Source: a virus. From it: DNA of 30,067 nt. Within the stretch, counting starts at the first letter, position 1. Each line of letters starts with the position of its first letter. Below the pieces are notes generated by a model. It saw nothing but the letters and a program-made list of their open reading frames with translations, did no database searches and was not told the origin of the DNA. Made by a program: the position numbers and the translations under genes. Below, one piece after another: positions 16,037 to 23,796 of this stretch. The stretch lies in IMG/VR virus record IMGVR_UViG_3300037149_000088, positions 1 to 30,067 of that record; one strand, 5' to 3'.

Positions 16037-16420
16037 ATGGACTCAAAACATCTTGCTTCACTAATTGCTGACAACGTTGAAATCTGCGAAGAAGCAGATC
16101 CTGCAATGGACGCATCTAGTCAATTCGCACAGACGGCTCCTGGTGTTCAAAATCAAATGCCAAATCCACTCAGCCCCATTATGGAAGATGCCGATTTCTT
16201 CACTTATCTGATGCCGGGGGCTGTTTTCGAAGCGCATGACGGCTCTCAATGGCTCATTACTGACTATGAGTGGGACGGTCGTATCGGAATTGAGAATCGC
16301 TGGTACCCAAGGCAGATTGCCAACATCACCACCAACGATGTTCGTCGCAGTATTGCGATGTGGGTTGAGCCTGTGAATGTTAAAGTTCCAGCACCAATTC
16401 CAGGGGTTGTGTACAATTAA
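16037..16420 (+). CDS. Hypothetical protein, 127 aa, within virion module
   Basis: Not recognised. An acidic protein with an N-terminal helix, a Pro/Gln-rich linker and a compact C-terminal part rich in aromatic residues (YLMPGAVFEAHDGSQWLITD, then YEWDGRIGIENRWYP) that looks like a small beta domain. AGAGG lies 6 bases before ATG 16037. Located between a GIY-YIG gene and a large structural gene, so it is probably a minor virion or assembly protein, but nothing in the sequence proves it. Confidence 0.6.
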   Translation: MDSKHLASLIADNVEICEEADPAMDASSQFAQTAPGVQNQMPNPLSPIMEDADFFTYLMPGAVFEAHDGSQWLITDYEWDGRIGIENRWYPRQIANITTNDVRRSIAMWVEPVNVKVPAPIPGVVYN

Positions 16421-16429
16421 GAGGTTTTG

Positions 16430-18022
16430 ATGCTGGATCTGACTGGCGAGAACTTAGCCACCTATCTTCTACGCGAGTTGAAAGATGTGGTAAATCGAAA
16501 TCCTCGCTTCAAAAGCCTGGGTGGGGAGACGTTCGTCCAGGCATCCAATTTGATCCAGTGGGGAGACCTTCAAGTTCAGATCAGTAACGTCACAGCCTCT
16601 GGAAATCGTCTTAGTCCTGATTACTTCATGTGTACCCAGCATGGCCACAGTGTTCTGGCTAAACTTCAAGGGCATGATGGAGTTTTTGTGGATTGGGTTC
16701 AAGAAAATCAAGTTCTAACCACTACTCCCACCACTTCCAGCACTCTCATTTACCCACAACCTGGAGTCTACTACCTAAATGTGGACTCGGTTGATGAGGG
16801 GACTCGTGAAGTGGGACTTACGGTTCAGACCTACACATGGTCCACTGGAAAAACCGGATATGGGACGGGCTCTGGGGTGTATTTTTCCTCTCTGATTGAC
16901 CCCTCCAGCGTGTATACGGTGGACCCGACCATTTCCTTTGTAACTCAAGGTGGGGTTCTCTACGTCACTTCTTATACGACTCAGCAGCCCCTTCAACTTC
17001 GAACGACCTCGCGCATTTTGACCCCTAATGTCGATTTTTGGTATATTAGAAAACCTTCCTACGTGATTTGTGAGTCTACGTTCACCGGCACTCAAACTGT
17101 CACCCTTCCGATTAGTTCCTACTCTAATTTGGTGATTACCGATCAAGATGGCTATGAATTGCGGAGTGGGATTGATTATCAGTTCACTTCTACTACTTCA
17201 ATTGTCCTTCAACAATTTACTCCTCCAGGATCTACCCTCACCGGAACCTTCACCATACAAGCTGACCCCAGTGTCACCTCAGTGATTCAGAGTGAGAATA
17301 TGCTCCCCATTCCTCCCCTGTCCCCTTCGGAACTTATGGCAGCCGGTCAGGTTGTGATTCGTTCAACCTTCGGCCCTGTTTATACGGAGTCAGATTTGGT
17401 TGTTGCGGGTGACGGCACTATTTGGCTCAAGAATCTGCTCCGTCTAGGTGAAAAGGTGTTTTGGGAAGTCAGAGTCAACTCTGGACAGAGTAGTATGGTG
17501 GCTAAAAAGTTGGCGGCGAATAAAAATATTATTAATGGGCTCACAGTGGGAATTGGGGATATGGTTACAGTTGGAGATCAGTGTGTAATCATGGTCTCTC
17601 CCAATCTAACGGAGACTTATGAAGTCTACGGCTCTAAAGAAAACGTCAGTTTTGAAATCCGGGTCAAGGCGAACGACCGTCTGACCGCTTCGGACATCTC
17701 CTCTATGATCAGATCTTTTCTCCTCGTCCAGGGGCGAGAAAATATGGAGGCAAACGGCTTAACTATCTTTGAAATCTCACGAGCCTCCATGACTGAGCCA
17801 AAAGACATGAGTGGAGTTACCCCTTCGACTACATTTACCCTTACAGTGTCGGCTGCGGCTGATTGGGAGTATTACCTTCCCCTCATCACTCGAATTGGCT
17901 ACTTTACGATTCAGATTGGTGGCCCCACGGATGGGTTCACCACTGATTTTCCAGGAAAACCTGAAGTTTTACCACGTTTAACCGCATTGGGGTCGGCCTT
18001 GTTCGTCCCATATTACGCCTAA
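16430..18022 (+). CDS. Large probable virion/tail structural protein, 530 aa
   Basis: I chose ATG 16430 rather than the adjacent in-frame TTG 16427, because GAGG sits 5 bases before the ATG. The protein is almost entirely beta-rich with many Thr, Ser and Val. It has a helical N-terminus (NLATYLLRELKDVVNRNP) and a GIDYQF / LVITDQDGYELRSG stretch like beta-sandwich domains of phage tail proteins. The C-terminal ~180 residues (NLTETYEVYGSKENVSFEIR, then DISSMIRSFLLVQG) are mixed alpha/beta. There is no catalytic motif. By position before FmdB and the sheath, a neck, tail-terminator or baseplate role is possible. I cannot narrow it. Confidence 0.5.
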   Translation: MLDLTGENLATYLLRELKDVVNRNPRFKSLGGETFVQASNLIQWGDLQVQISNVTASGNRLSPDYFMCTQHGHSVLAKLQGHDGVFVDWVQENQVLTTTPTTSSTLIYPQPGVYYLNVDSVDEGTREVGLTVQTYTWSTGKTGYGTGSGVYFSSLIDPSSVYTVDPTISFVTQGGVLYVTSYTTQQPLQLRTTSRILTPNVDFWYIRKPSYVICESTFTGTQTVTLPISSYSNLVITDQDGYELRSGIDYQFTSTTSIVLQQFTPPGSTLTGTFTIQADPSVTSVIQSENMLPIPPLSPSELMAAGQVVIRSTFGPVYTESDLVVAGDGTIWLKNLLRLGEKVFWEVRVNSGQSSMVAKKLAANKNIINGLTVGIGDMVTVGDQCVIMVSPNLTETYEVYGSKENVSFEIRVKANDRLTASDISSMIRSFLLVQGRENMEANGLTIFEISRASMTEPKDMSGVTPSTTFTLTVSAAADWEYYLPLITRIGYFTIQIGGPTDGFTTDFPGKPEVLPRLTALGSALFVPYYA

Positions 18023-18032
18023 AAGGAGATTT

Positions 18033-18455
18033 ATGGCCATCAGAGAATATAAGTGTTCATCCTGCGGGGTTATGATTGAGAAAATCATTCCTACCGCCCA
18101 GATTCCAAAAGAATCAATTCCCTGCACAAAATGTGGAGAGAACGCAATTTTTCAGCCTATTCCTTCTAGCGTTGGGCTCCTCACAGAGAATTTCTCGGAA
18201 CAGAAGATTGATATCACTATTGGTAAGGACGCAAATCGTCGTTGGCAGGATATTTCTGACAGAAATGCCCTCCGAGAGAAAGTTCGCGCACAATCGGGAG
18301 AGGTTGGGCTCTCCATGGTTGGACGAAATGAGTTCGCCCCTCTGCCAGAGGCTGAAAAGAAAAATAGGACAGAAGCCCTTGAAGCCATTACAAAAGATGG
18401 GTTCAAACACGCTCCTGACACTAAAACTGACCGGAAAATTTTAGGCACTGATTAA
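18033..18455 (+). CDS. FmdB-type zinc-ribbon protein
   Basis: A 140-residue protein. Its N-terminus (REYKCSSCGVMIEKI, then IPCTKCGENAIF) is a zinc ribbon with Cys at 8, 11, 31 and 34, as in FmdB-family regulators and the many phage proteins that share that fold. The rest is charged and probably helical. AAGGAGA lies 5 bases before ATG 18033, a strong site. Such small zinc-ribbon genes are common next to phage structural genes, but their job there is not known to me. It could be a virion component or an assembly factor. The last residues are hydrophilic and there is no membrane segment. Confidence 0.75.
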   Translation: MAIREYKCSSCGVMIEKIIPTAQIPKESIPCTKCGENAIFQPIPSSVGLLTENFSEQKIDITIGKDANRRWQDISDRNALREKVRAQSGEVGLSMVGRNEFAPLPEAEKKNRTEALEAITKDGFKHAPDTKTDRKILGTD

Positions 18456-18547
18456 AGTGGCGAAAGAAAAGACTTCTCCGACCTAAAATGAAACCACGAT
18501 ATTAAAGGGCTCTTGATCCAAGATCGCAACCATAGGGAGAGATAAAC

Positions 18548-21500
18548 ATGGCTCTGTTCGCACAATATACCGCACCGGGTGTCTACACGTTTGAAACGGT
18601 GAGCAACCCCGGAGTAATCACCTACGGGAACATCCGCCTTCCCGTGTTCATCGGTGAGGGACAGGAGACCTTCTCTGTAATTAACACCGAAATGCATCGC
18701 GGAAGTTCTGCTTACGCAGATGACTTGGTTGTTCAGGAGACCCTTCCGGTTTTGACCGTGGGCCAGTTGAACTTCCAGTTGACCTATACGCCCATTGTTA
18801 CGGGGAACGGCACCGGAACCCTGACTAATACTCCGACTGACATTACCGTCACACTCTCTGACGGGCAGACCCCAGTTGTGGTTACAGGTCTCAATGGCAC
18901 GACCGGAGCTTTCTCAATCTTCACCGTTTACCCAGTGGGGACCGAACTTTTGGTCACTTACTACTTTAAGCGCAAGGACACCTATGTGGCAAATGAAAAT
19001 GAAGCCTCCCAGGTGCCTTCATACGCTACCTGGGCTTCAGATCCTAACCTCCCCCTCACCCTCTCCCTTCCTGGTGAGCTTGGAAACGATGTGGATCTGG
19101 GTTTCACCTTCACCGCAGCCTCCCCCGTTTCTGACGCATTGGCTATTAGCGGTGTCGGAACCGATACCATCTCCATCGAATTGAACGAAGCCGCCCTTCC
19201 GATCAGCACCACCGGTTCTCTCACTTTCGCGGCTCACACGGTGACACGTGCTTCCGGATCCTGGGCAACTGATGGCGTAGCAGTTGGTACGGCTGTTCGT
19301 TTTGCTGGCACGACTGCCAACAACACTGCTTCTGGTTCCTACCAGATTGTTACGGGTATCTCCACCGGATCCAGCCCCAACGACACCCTTACTTTCTCCG
19401 CCGCATCCTTCACTGTTGAAGTGGACGCTTCCGCCACCGTGACCGCCTACGCAGTCCGCACTTACGGAGATTTGGCTAACCTCCTCACTGTGGGAATCCC
19501 CACCTTAGCTGGTAATCTCGCCCTCCAGGCTCCTCTTTCCAGCGGGATTGCCGCTCAGACCGTAACGGCTGCTGTCGCATCCGCTCCGTTCACTGGTGGA
19601 GCAGGCCCCAACTCCAACACGGTTTTCACCACTTCCTTCATCCCTGTGGTTGACGGAACCAATGGTGGAGTCGTCACCACCAACCCTCTCAATCTGAAGG
19701 TTTTGGTCAACGGTCAGCCTGCCACCGTCTCTTCCCTGAACGGTCTGACCGGCACCTTCGTCATGGCTTCCCCCGTTCTGGCCGGTCAGACTTTCACCGT
19801 CTCCTACTACACCAATAAGTATCAGGACACCTACGACATGATTCCTGCCACTAACGTGGTAAGCATTGATGCAGTGGGTTATGGCCCAAGCCGTAGCGAT
19901 TTTGTCAACGGCGTGGATTTTGTCCTCCAGACCCCTCCGAATGCAGACGCTCGTATCCAGTGGGGTGGCTCTGCTTCAGTTATGGCAGGTAGCTCTACCC
20001 CTGGCTACACTGCATTCAACGCCTCAGTCATCACAGATACATTGGTTGATGAGATCATGTTCCTTCGCCCCGTTCAGGGAGCCGTCACTGGTAAGAACTA
20101 CACTTTTATCCTTCCAGATGTCCCAACTGATGGGTCTGGTCTGGGTGTTGTCACTAACAACCCAGCGTTGGTCCACGTATATGTTGGCACCAACCCAGAG
20201 GAAGCCCTTCTGGCTGGTGAAGTAACGGTTACTCAGGTTGTTGGAGCCACCTCCACGGTAGTTCTTTACAACCCACCTCCAATGGGTCAGAACGTCTATG
20301 CCACTTACTACCGTAACATTCTGAATGATCACACTTTCACTCTTACGGTGGTCAATCCAGGAATTACCGGTCAGGGCACCTATTCTATTTCTGATGAAAA
20401 GGGTAACACTCTTCCAGTCATTGCTTCGGGAGCTTCTTCGGTTGTTGAAGCGGCATTCACAGAGTATGGTGGGGTCGTATGGCCCAATAAGTTCTCTGAT
20501 TTGAATGGCGTGGGGGGTAAGAGCCCAGATGAAACCGTCACTGTGACCTTCCAGGAAGGGGACGCTTCTTTCGTCATCTCCCCTGGTGTTCAGGCCAGTT
20601 TGGTCTCCACTGTAAACGTGGGGTTGAAGTTTGTTGCCACCAACATCGGCACCGGCCCCAACAGCGTTGCAACTATCCAGTTTGTCGGAACTACAGCTAA
20701 GGCTGACGCTGCTGCTATCTCGGTAACCAGCAATGCAGTGACCGTCTACACTGAGAAGATAGACACGACCACCCGCACTCTTCAGGACATTCTCAATCTG
20801 TTCATCGCCTATCCTCCTTCTACTCCAACGACCGGAGTTATCCTCGCTGAGGCAGTAGGCAGCCCCACCCTCACTAATTCGGCTGCGGCTGGAGTGGCAG
20901 AGGACTTCATCAATGGTGCGGCCACTGTTTCCACCCCCCGTTCTCTCCACTACTGCGTGACCTCTAGCCGCACTGCCCTTCAGGCTAACACGGATGGATT
21001 TGGCATCACTGGCGGGGCTACAACCCCCTTGGGTTCCAATGTGGGTGGCGGTGCAGTCGGAGCTATCGGCTGGCTGAATCAGACCTTCCTAGACCCCGAT
21101 ACGGGCGTTCAGTTCACCATTCTCAATCCGGATGATGTCTTGGCTGACCCGCTCTATGGCTTCCAGTCTCTCCCCAGCCCCCGCTATCACTTCGAGCCGG
21201 GTGACACCCTAACCTTCACTATCAGCAACGAAACTCCTCGTGCTACTGGGGTTATTCCAACTGTGAACGTTTACGGTTTGACTCTTGAAGTCATCTCTAC
21301 CTACGGGATGAACGCCGGAAACACGGCTATGGTTACCACCTTCAACGCCTCTGGAAATCAGCCCTCTGTTGGGGATTACTACTACATTTCCTACACGACT
21401 GAGAAGGAGACTTCCGATTTCGCTCTGAAGATTTTCGATAACGTAGGAAACGCCTACGCTCAATATGGTCAGCCAACCCCTGACAATCGCCTCTCCATGG

Positions 21501-22423
21501 CAGTCAGCTTGTTCGCTCAGAATGGCGGAAACATCTTCGCTTGCCTTCAGGTTCCTAAACAGGCTGGCCTTAATACCGCCGCTGACCAGACCTACATCAA
21601 CGCCATCAGCACTCTGGCCGCTCCAGTTCCTGGAAACGAACAGAAGGCAGGTATGATTCAGGTTATGACCACTAGCCCAACGGTTATTCAGTACCTGAGC
21701 CGCTTCCTCTTGACTCAAGCCTCCCCACGTAACAGCGGAGAAGCAATGAGTGTTTACGGCTATGGCTTCAACGACACTCCTTCGTCCATGATTAGCCTAG
21801 CCACTAGCCTCAAGAGTGAGCGCATGATCGGAATCGCTTCCATTGGAGCTATCCTTCAGCTTGTCAATCCCACCACTGGCTTGGCCACCAACTACACAGT
21901 TGATGGCTCCCTCATCGCCGCCGCAATGGCTGGCATGATGGTCTCTCCGGCAATCGATGTAGCCACCACCCTGACCCGCCAGGGAATCGTCGGATTCCAG
22001 GGCCTAATCACCCGCTACGACGACCCCTCTATGGACAACATGGCTGCAAGCGGTTTGACTTGCCTCGTGGAAAACCCAGGTGCTCTCATCATCCGTCACT
22101 GGGTCACTACTGATAACTCCAGTCCTTTGAAGCGTGAACCAACTTCTCGCTTGGTGATCGATTACGTTCGCCAGACGATGCGCTCAAGCCTGAATCAGTT
22201 CATTGGCCGTAAGCTCATCAACAGCACCATCAATACCGTCACTTCGGTGGTTAGCTCCACCCTAGTCTCTCTGGTGGCCGAGCAGGTTATCGAAGGCTAC
22301 AGCACCATCGTAGTCGCAGTAGACCCTTCTGATCCAACCACTCTGAATGTTAGCTTCACCGTTAAGCCCATATTCTCTCTACTGTGGATTTCTGTCACTC
22401 TCACAGTCACCACTCAACTGTAA
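18548..22423 (+). CDS. Tail sheath protein, unusually large (1291 aa)
   Basis: Contractile tail sheath. The N-terminus (YTAPGVYTFE, IRLPVFIGEG) matches the sheath pattern. So does the C-terminal core: VDGSLIAAAMAGMMVSPAID, ATTLTRQGIVGFQG, IIRHWVTTDNSSPLKREP, RLVIDYVRQTMRSSLNQFIG and a final YSTIVVAVDP...FTVKPI strand set. Typical sheaths are 400-700 residues. Here about 600 extra residues of beta-rich, Thr/Ser/Gly/Val-rich domains are inserted after the N-terminus and would decorate the outer tail surface. Three of them are related to each other (75-146, 359-430, 518-596). GGGAGAG lies 8 bases before ATG 18548. The 92-base gap before it (18456-18547) holds no gene and no promoter I can defend. 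No frameshift is seen. Confidence 0.88.
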   Translation: MALFAQYTAPGVYTFETVSNPGVITYGNIRLPVFIGEGQETFSVINTEMHRGSSAYADDLVVQETLPVLTVGQLNFQLTYTPIVTGNGTGTLTNTPTDITVTLSDGQTPVVVTGLNGTTGAFSIFTVYPVGTELLVTYYFKRKDTYVANENEASQVPSYATWASDPNLPLTLSLPGELGNDVDLGFTFTAASPVSDALAISGVGTDTISIELNEAALPISTTGSLTFAAHTVTRASGSWATDGVAVGTAVRFAGTTANNTASGSYQIVTGISTGSSPNDTLTFSAASFTVEVDASATVTAYAVRTYGDLANLLTVGIPTLAGNLALQAPLSSGIAAQTVTAAVASAPFTGGAGPNSNTVFTTSFIPVVDGTNGGVVTTNPLNLKVLVNGQPATVSSLNGLTGTFVMASPVLAGQTFTVSYYTNKYQDTYDMIPATNVVSIDAVGYGPSRSDFVNGVDFVLQTPPNADARIQWGGSASVMAGSSTPGYTAFNASVITDTLVDEIMFLRPVQGAVTGKNYTFILPDVPTDGSGLGVVTNNPALVHVYVGTNPEEALLAGEVTVTQVVGATSTVVLYNPPPMGQNVYATYYRNILNDHTFTLTVVNPGITGQGTYSISDEKGNTLPVIASGASSVVEAAFTEYGGVVWPNKFSDLNGVGGKSPDETVTVTFQEGDASFVISPGVQASLVSTVNVGLKFVATNIGTGPNSVATIQFVGTTAKADAAAISVTSNAVTVYTEKIDTTTRTLQDILNLFIAYPPSTPTTGVILAEAVGSPTLTNSAAAGVAEDFINGAATVSTPRSLHYCVTSSRTALQANTDGFGITGGATTPLGSNVGGGAVGAIGWLNQTFLDPDTGVQFTILNPDDVLADPLYGFQSLPSPRYHFEPGDTLTFTISNETPRATGVIPTVNVYGLTLEVISTYGMNAGNTAMVTTFNASGNQPSVGDYYYISYTTEKETSDFALKIFDNVGNAYAQYGQPTPDNRLSMAVSLFAQNGGNIFACLQVPKQAGLNTAADQTYINAISTLAAPVPGNEQKAGMIQVMTTSPTVIQYLSRFLLTQASPRNSGEAMSVYGYGFNDTPSSMISLATSLKSERMIGIASIGAILQLVNPTTGLATNYTVDGSLIAAAMAGMMVSPAIDVATTLTRQGIVGFQGLITRYDDPSMDNMAASGLTCLVENPGALIIRHWVTTDNSSPLKREPTSRLVIDYVRQTMRSSLNQFIGRKLINSTINTVTSVVSSTLVSLVAEQVIEGYSTIVVAVDPSDPTTLNVSFTVKPIFSLLWISVTLTVTTQL
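18770..20335 (+). repeat. Three related domain repeats inside the sheath gene
   Basis: Three copies of a ~75-residue unit occur at residues 75-146, 359-430 and 518-596. Shared landmarks in order: a Pro-containing first strand (YTPIVTGNGTG, FIPVVDGTNGG, LPDVPTDGSGLG), a TNTP/TTNP/TNNP turn, a strand with V.VN or VHVYV, and a closing TYYF / SYYT / TYYR motif near a DTY or DHT. Copies 1 and 2 also share LNG.TG. These are protein-level repeats; the DNA copies are diverged. Confidence 0.6.
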
Positions 22424-22436
22424 AGGGTTTTCAACG

Positions 22437-23036
22437 ATGCCAACTGGGTTTGTCTACCTTGTCCACAATACACTGTCCAATAAAGTGTATTGTGGACAGA
22501 CAATTCAAAAAAATCCAGAGCGGCGTTGGAACAACCATAAGTACAATTCCTTGGTGGGCAAGGGAAATAGGCACTTGACGAATTCTATAAGAAAATATGG
22601 GGTATCCTCCTTTGAATTTTCTATTTTAGAAGAAATCAGTCTGGACAATGTGACTGCACTTAAGACAGCGGTTACGGATCAAGAGGATTTTTGGATAAAT
22701 TACCTTAAATTTCTTGGATTTTCCCTCTATAACCGCCGCCCTGCTTCGGAGTCCAATAAAGGACTTAAGTGGACCGAAGACTCTAGACAATCTTTTTCAG
22801 AACTAAAAAAAGGAATGGTATCCACGTTTAAGGGTAAACACCACTCCGAATACACCAAATTGCAGTTATCGCAGGCACACATTGGCCTTCACCCATCTGA
22901 AACTAGCCGCTTAAAAATGTCTGATAGCCAAAAATTGATTAAAATTGGAAGTAACAACCCCTTTTATGGAAAACATCATTCAGAGGAAACAAAGAGAAAA
23001 ATGTCTGAATCCCATAAGAAAGTGGGTATCGTATGA
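22437..23036 (+). CDS. GIY-YIG homing endonuclease with NUMOD3-type repeats
   Basis: A 199-residue homing endonuclease that starts 13 bases after the sheath stop. An open frame extends upstream inside the sheath gene, but ATG 22437 begins right before the nuclease core and has AAAGGG upstream. The core is FVY (6-8) and YCG (19-21) instead of GIY and YIG, then PERRWNNH, IRKYGVSSFEFSILEE and DQEDFWINYL with the catalytic Glu. NUMOD3-like repeats follow (HSEYTKLQLSQ, HPSETSRLKMS, HSEETKRKMSE). The gene is AT-rich relative to the sheath. Its TGA overlaps the next ATG. A perfect 15-bp inverted repeat spans the DNA for the FVY-YCG segment. Confidence 0.87.
   Translation: MPTGFVYLVHNTLSNKVYCGQTIQKNPERRWNNHKYNSLVGKGNRHLTNSIRKYGVSSFEFSILEEISLDNVTALKTAVTDQEDFWINYLKFLGFSLYNRRPASESNKGLKWTEDSRQSFSELKKGMVSTFKGKHHSEYTKLQLSQAHIGLHPSETSRLKMSDSQKLIKIGSNNPFYGKHHSEETKRKMSESHKKVGIV
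22460..22498. repeat. Perfect 15-bp inverted repeat at the start of a homing endonuclease gene
   Basis: TGTCCACAATACACT (22460-22474) and AGTGTATTGTGGACA (22484-22498) are exact reverse complements around a 9-base loop, GTCCAATAA. It begins 23 bases into the coding sequence and lies 37-75 bases after the sheath stop. There is no T run after it, so it is not an ordinary intrinsic terminator. Confidence 0.85.
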
Positions 23037-23785
23037 AGATTCATCCTGTAGTTCAGCATCTGAATGGCACTGTCACAGTGGCCTTACAGGCATCGTTTGT
23101 GGGTGACATCACAGATACTACGGATCGTATGCGAATTGCAGCATATGGTGATCCCCTGGTGAATTTAGGGGGGCTATTTATTAGCCCCGCTCTCCCCGCT
23201 ATCGGAACCCTCACCCTCACCGGAATTCCTAATCCGAATGAGACTTTCACTATCAGCACCCAGTTGTTTACCTGGATTGCCTCTGGTATCCCTACCACTG
23301 GGCAGGTTCTTCTGGGTACCGATGCCCCCACCAGTGCGGCAAATATCATTACTGCTATCACTGCTGCTTCTTTGACTCCCATTTCTGCCGCCATTAGTGG
23401 CACAAGCATCACCATTACCGCCGTAGCAAATGGGGAAGCTGGAAACCAGATCGCCTTCGAAAATGCTTCCTCCAGTATGACCATGGATGGAAGTGGCACC
23501 CTTGGGGGAACCCAATGGGGTCGAGAGGCTCTTACTTTTCAAATGGGCTCGGCAGAAGTGTTTAGAGGTGTGACCACTCAAATGGCTCAAACCCCAGTGA
23601 GTTTCATGGCTCAGCTTCCACTAGGCTCTCCTGGTCTCCTACCCACTCAATCTATTGTCTCTGACCCAGTTGATGCTGCGGCTGCTTGGTGTGAGCAAAT
23701 GGACTCACGTATTTCTTTAGTGATGACAGCCTTGCGAGGAAATGAACCTCCGCAACTTGTTGCGCTTCCTGATTCCACAGTGTAA
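23033..23785 (+). CDS. Virion/tail structural protein, 250 aa
   Basis: Beta-rich protein. Residues 58-155 contain a domain I have seen in tail sheath-type and other tail proteins: IGTLTLTGIPNPNETFTI, then QLFTWIASG, TSAANIITAITAA, TSITITAVANGEAGNQIAF and a closing GTLGGTQWG. The flanking parts are a short N-terminal strand region and a helical C-terminus (AAAAWCEQMDSRISLVMTAL). ATG 23033 overlaps the TGA of the endonuclease gene by 4 bases. The gene before the endonuclease insertion was presumably the sheath, so this gene was originally next to it. Likely a tail-associated protein, exact role unknown. Confidence 0.55.
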   Translation: MKIHPVVQHLNGTVTVALQASFVGDITDTTDRMRIAAYGDPLVNLGGLFISPALPAIGTLTLTGIPNPNETFTISTQLFTWIASGIPTTGQVLLGTDAPTSAANIITAITAASLTPISAAISGTSITITAVANGEAGNQIAFENASSSMTMDGSGTLGGTQWGREALTFQMGSAEVFRGVTTQMAQTPVSFMAQLPLGSPGLLPTQSIVSDPVDAAAAWCEQMDSRISLVMTALRGNEPPQLVALPDSTV

Positions 23786-23796
23786 GAGGTAAAAAC

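Noticed and set aside
20024-20950. 308-codon open frame on the minus strand inside the sheath gene
   Set aside because: It is antisense to a clear sheath gene, has a Ser/Gly/Arg-rich composition typical of a mirrored frame, and lacks any motif or ribosome site.
22460-22498. Reading the 15-bp hairpin as a transcription terminator for the sheath
   Set aside because: No T run follows on either strand, and a coding gene continues through it.
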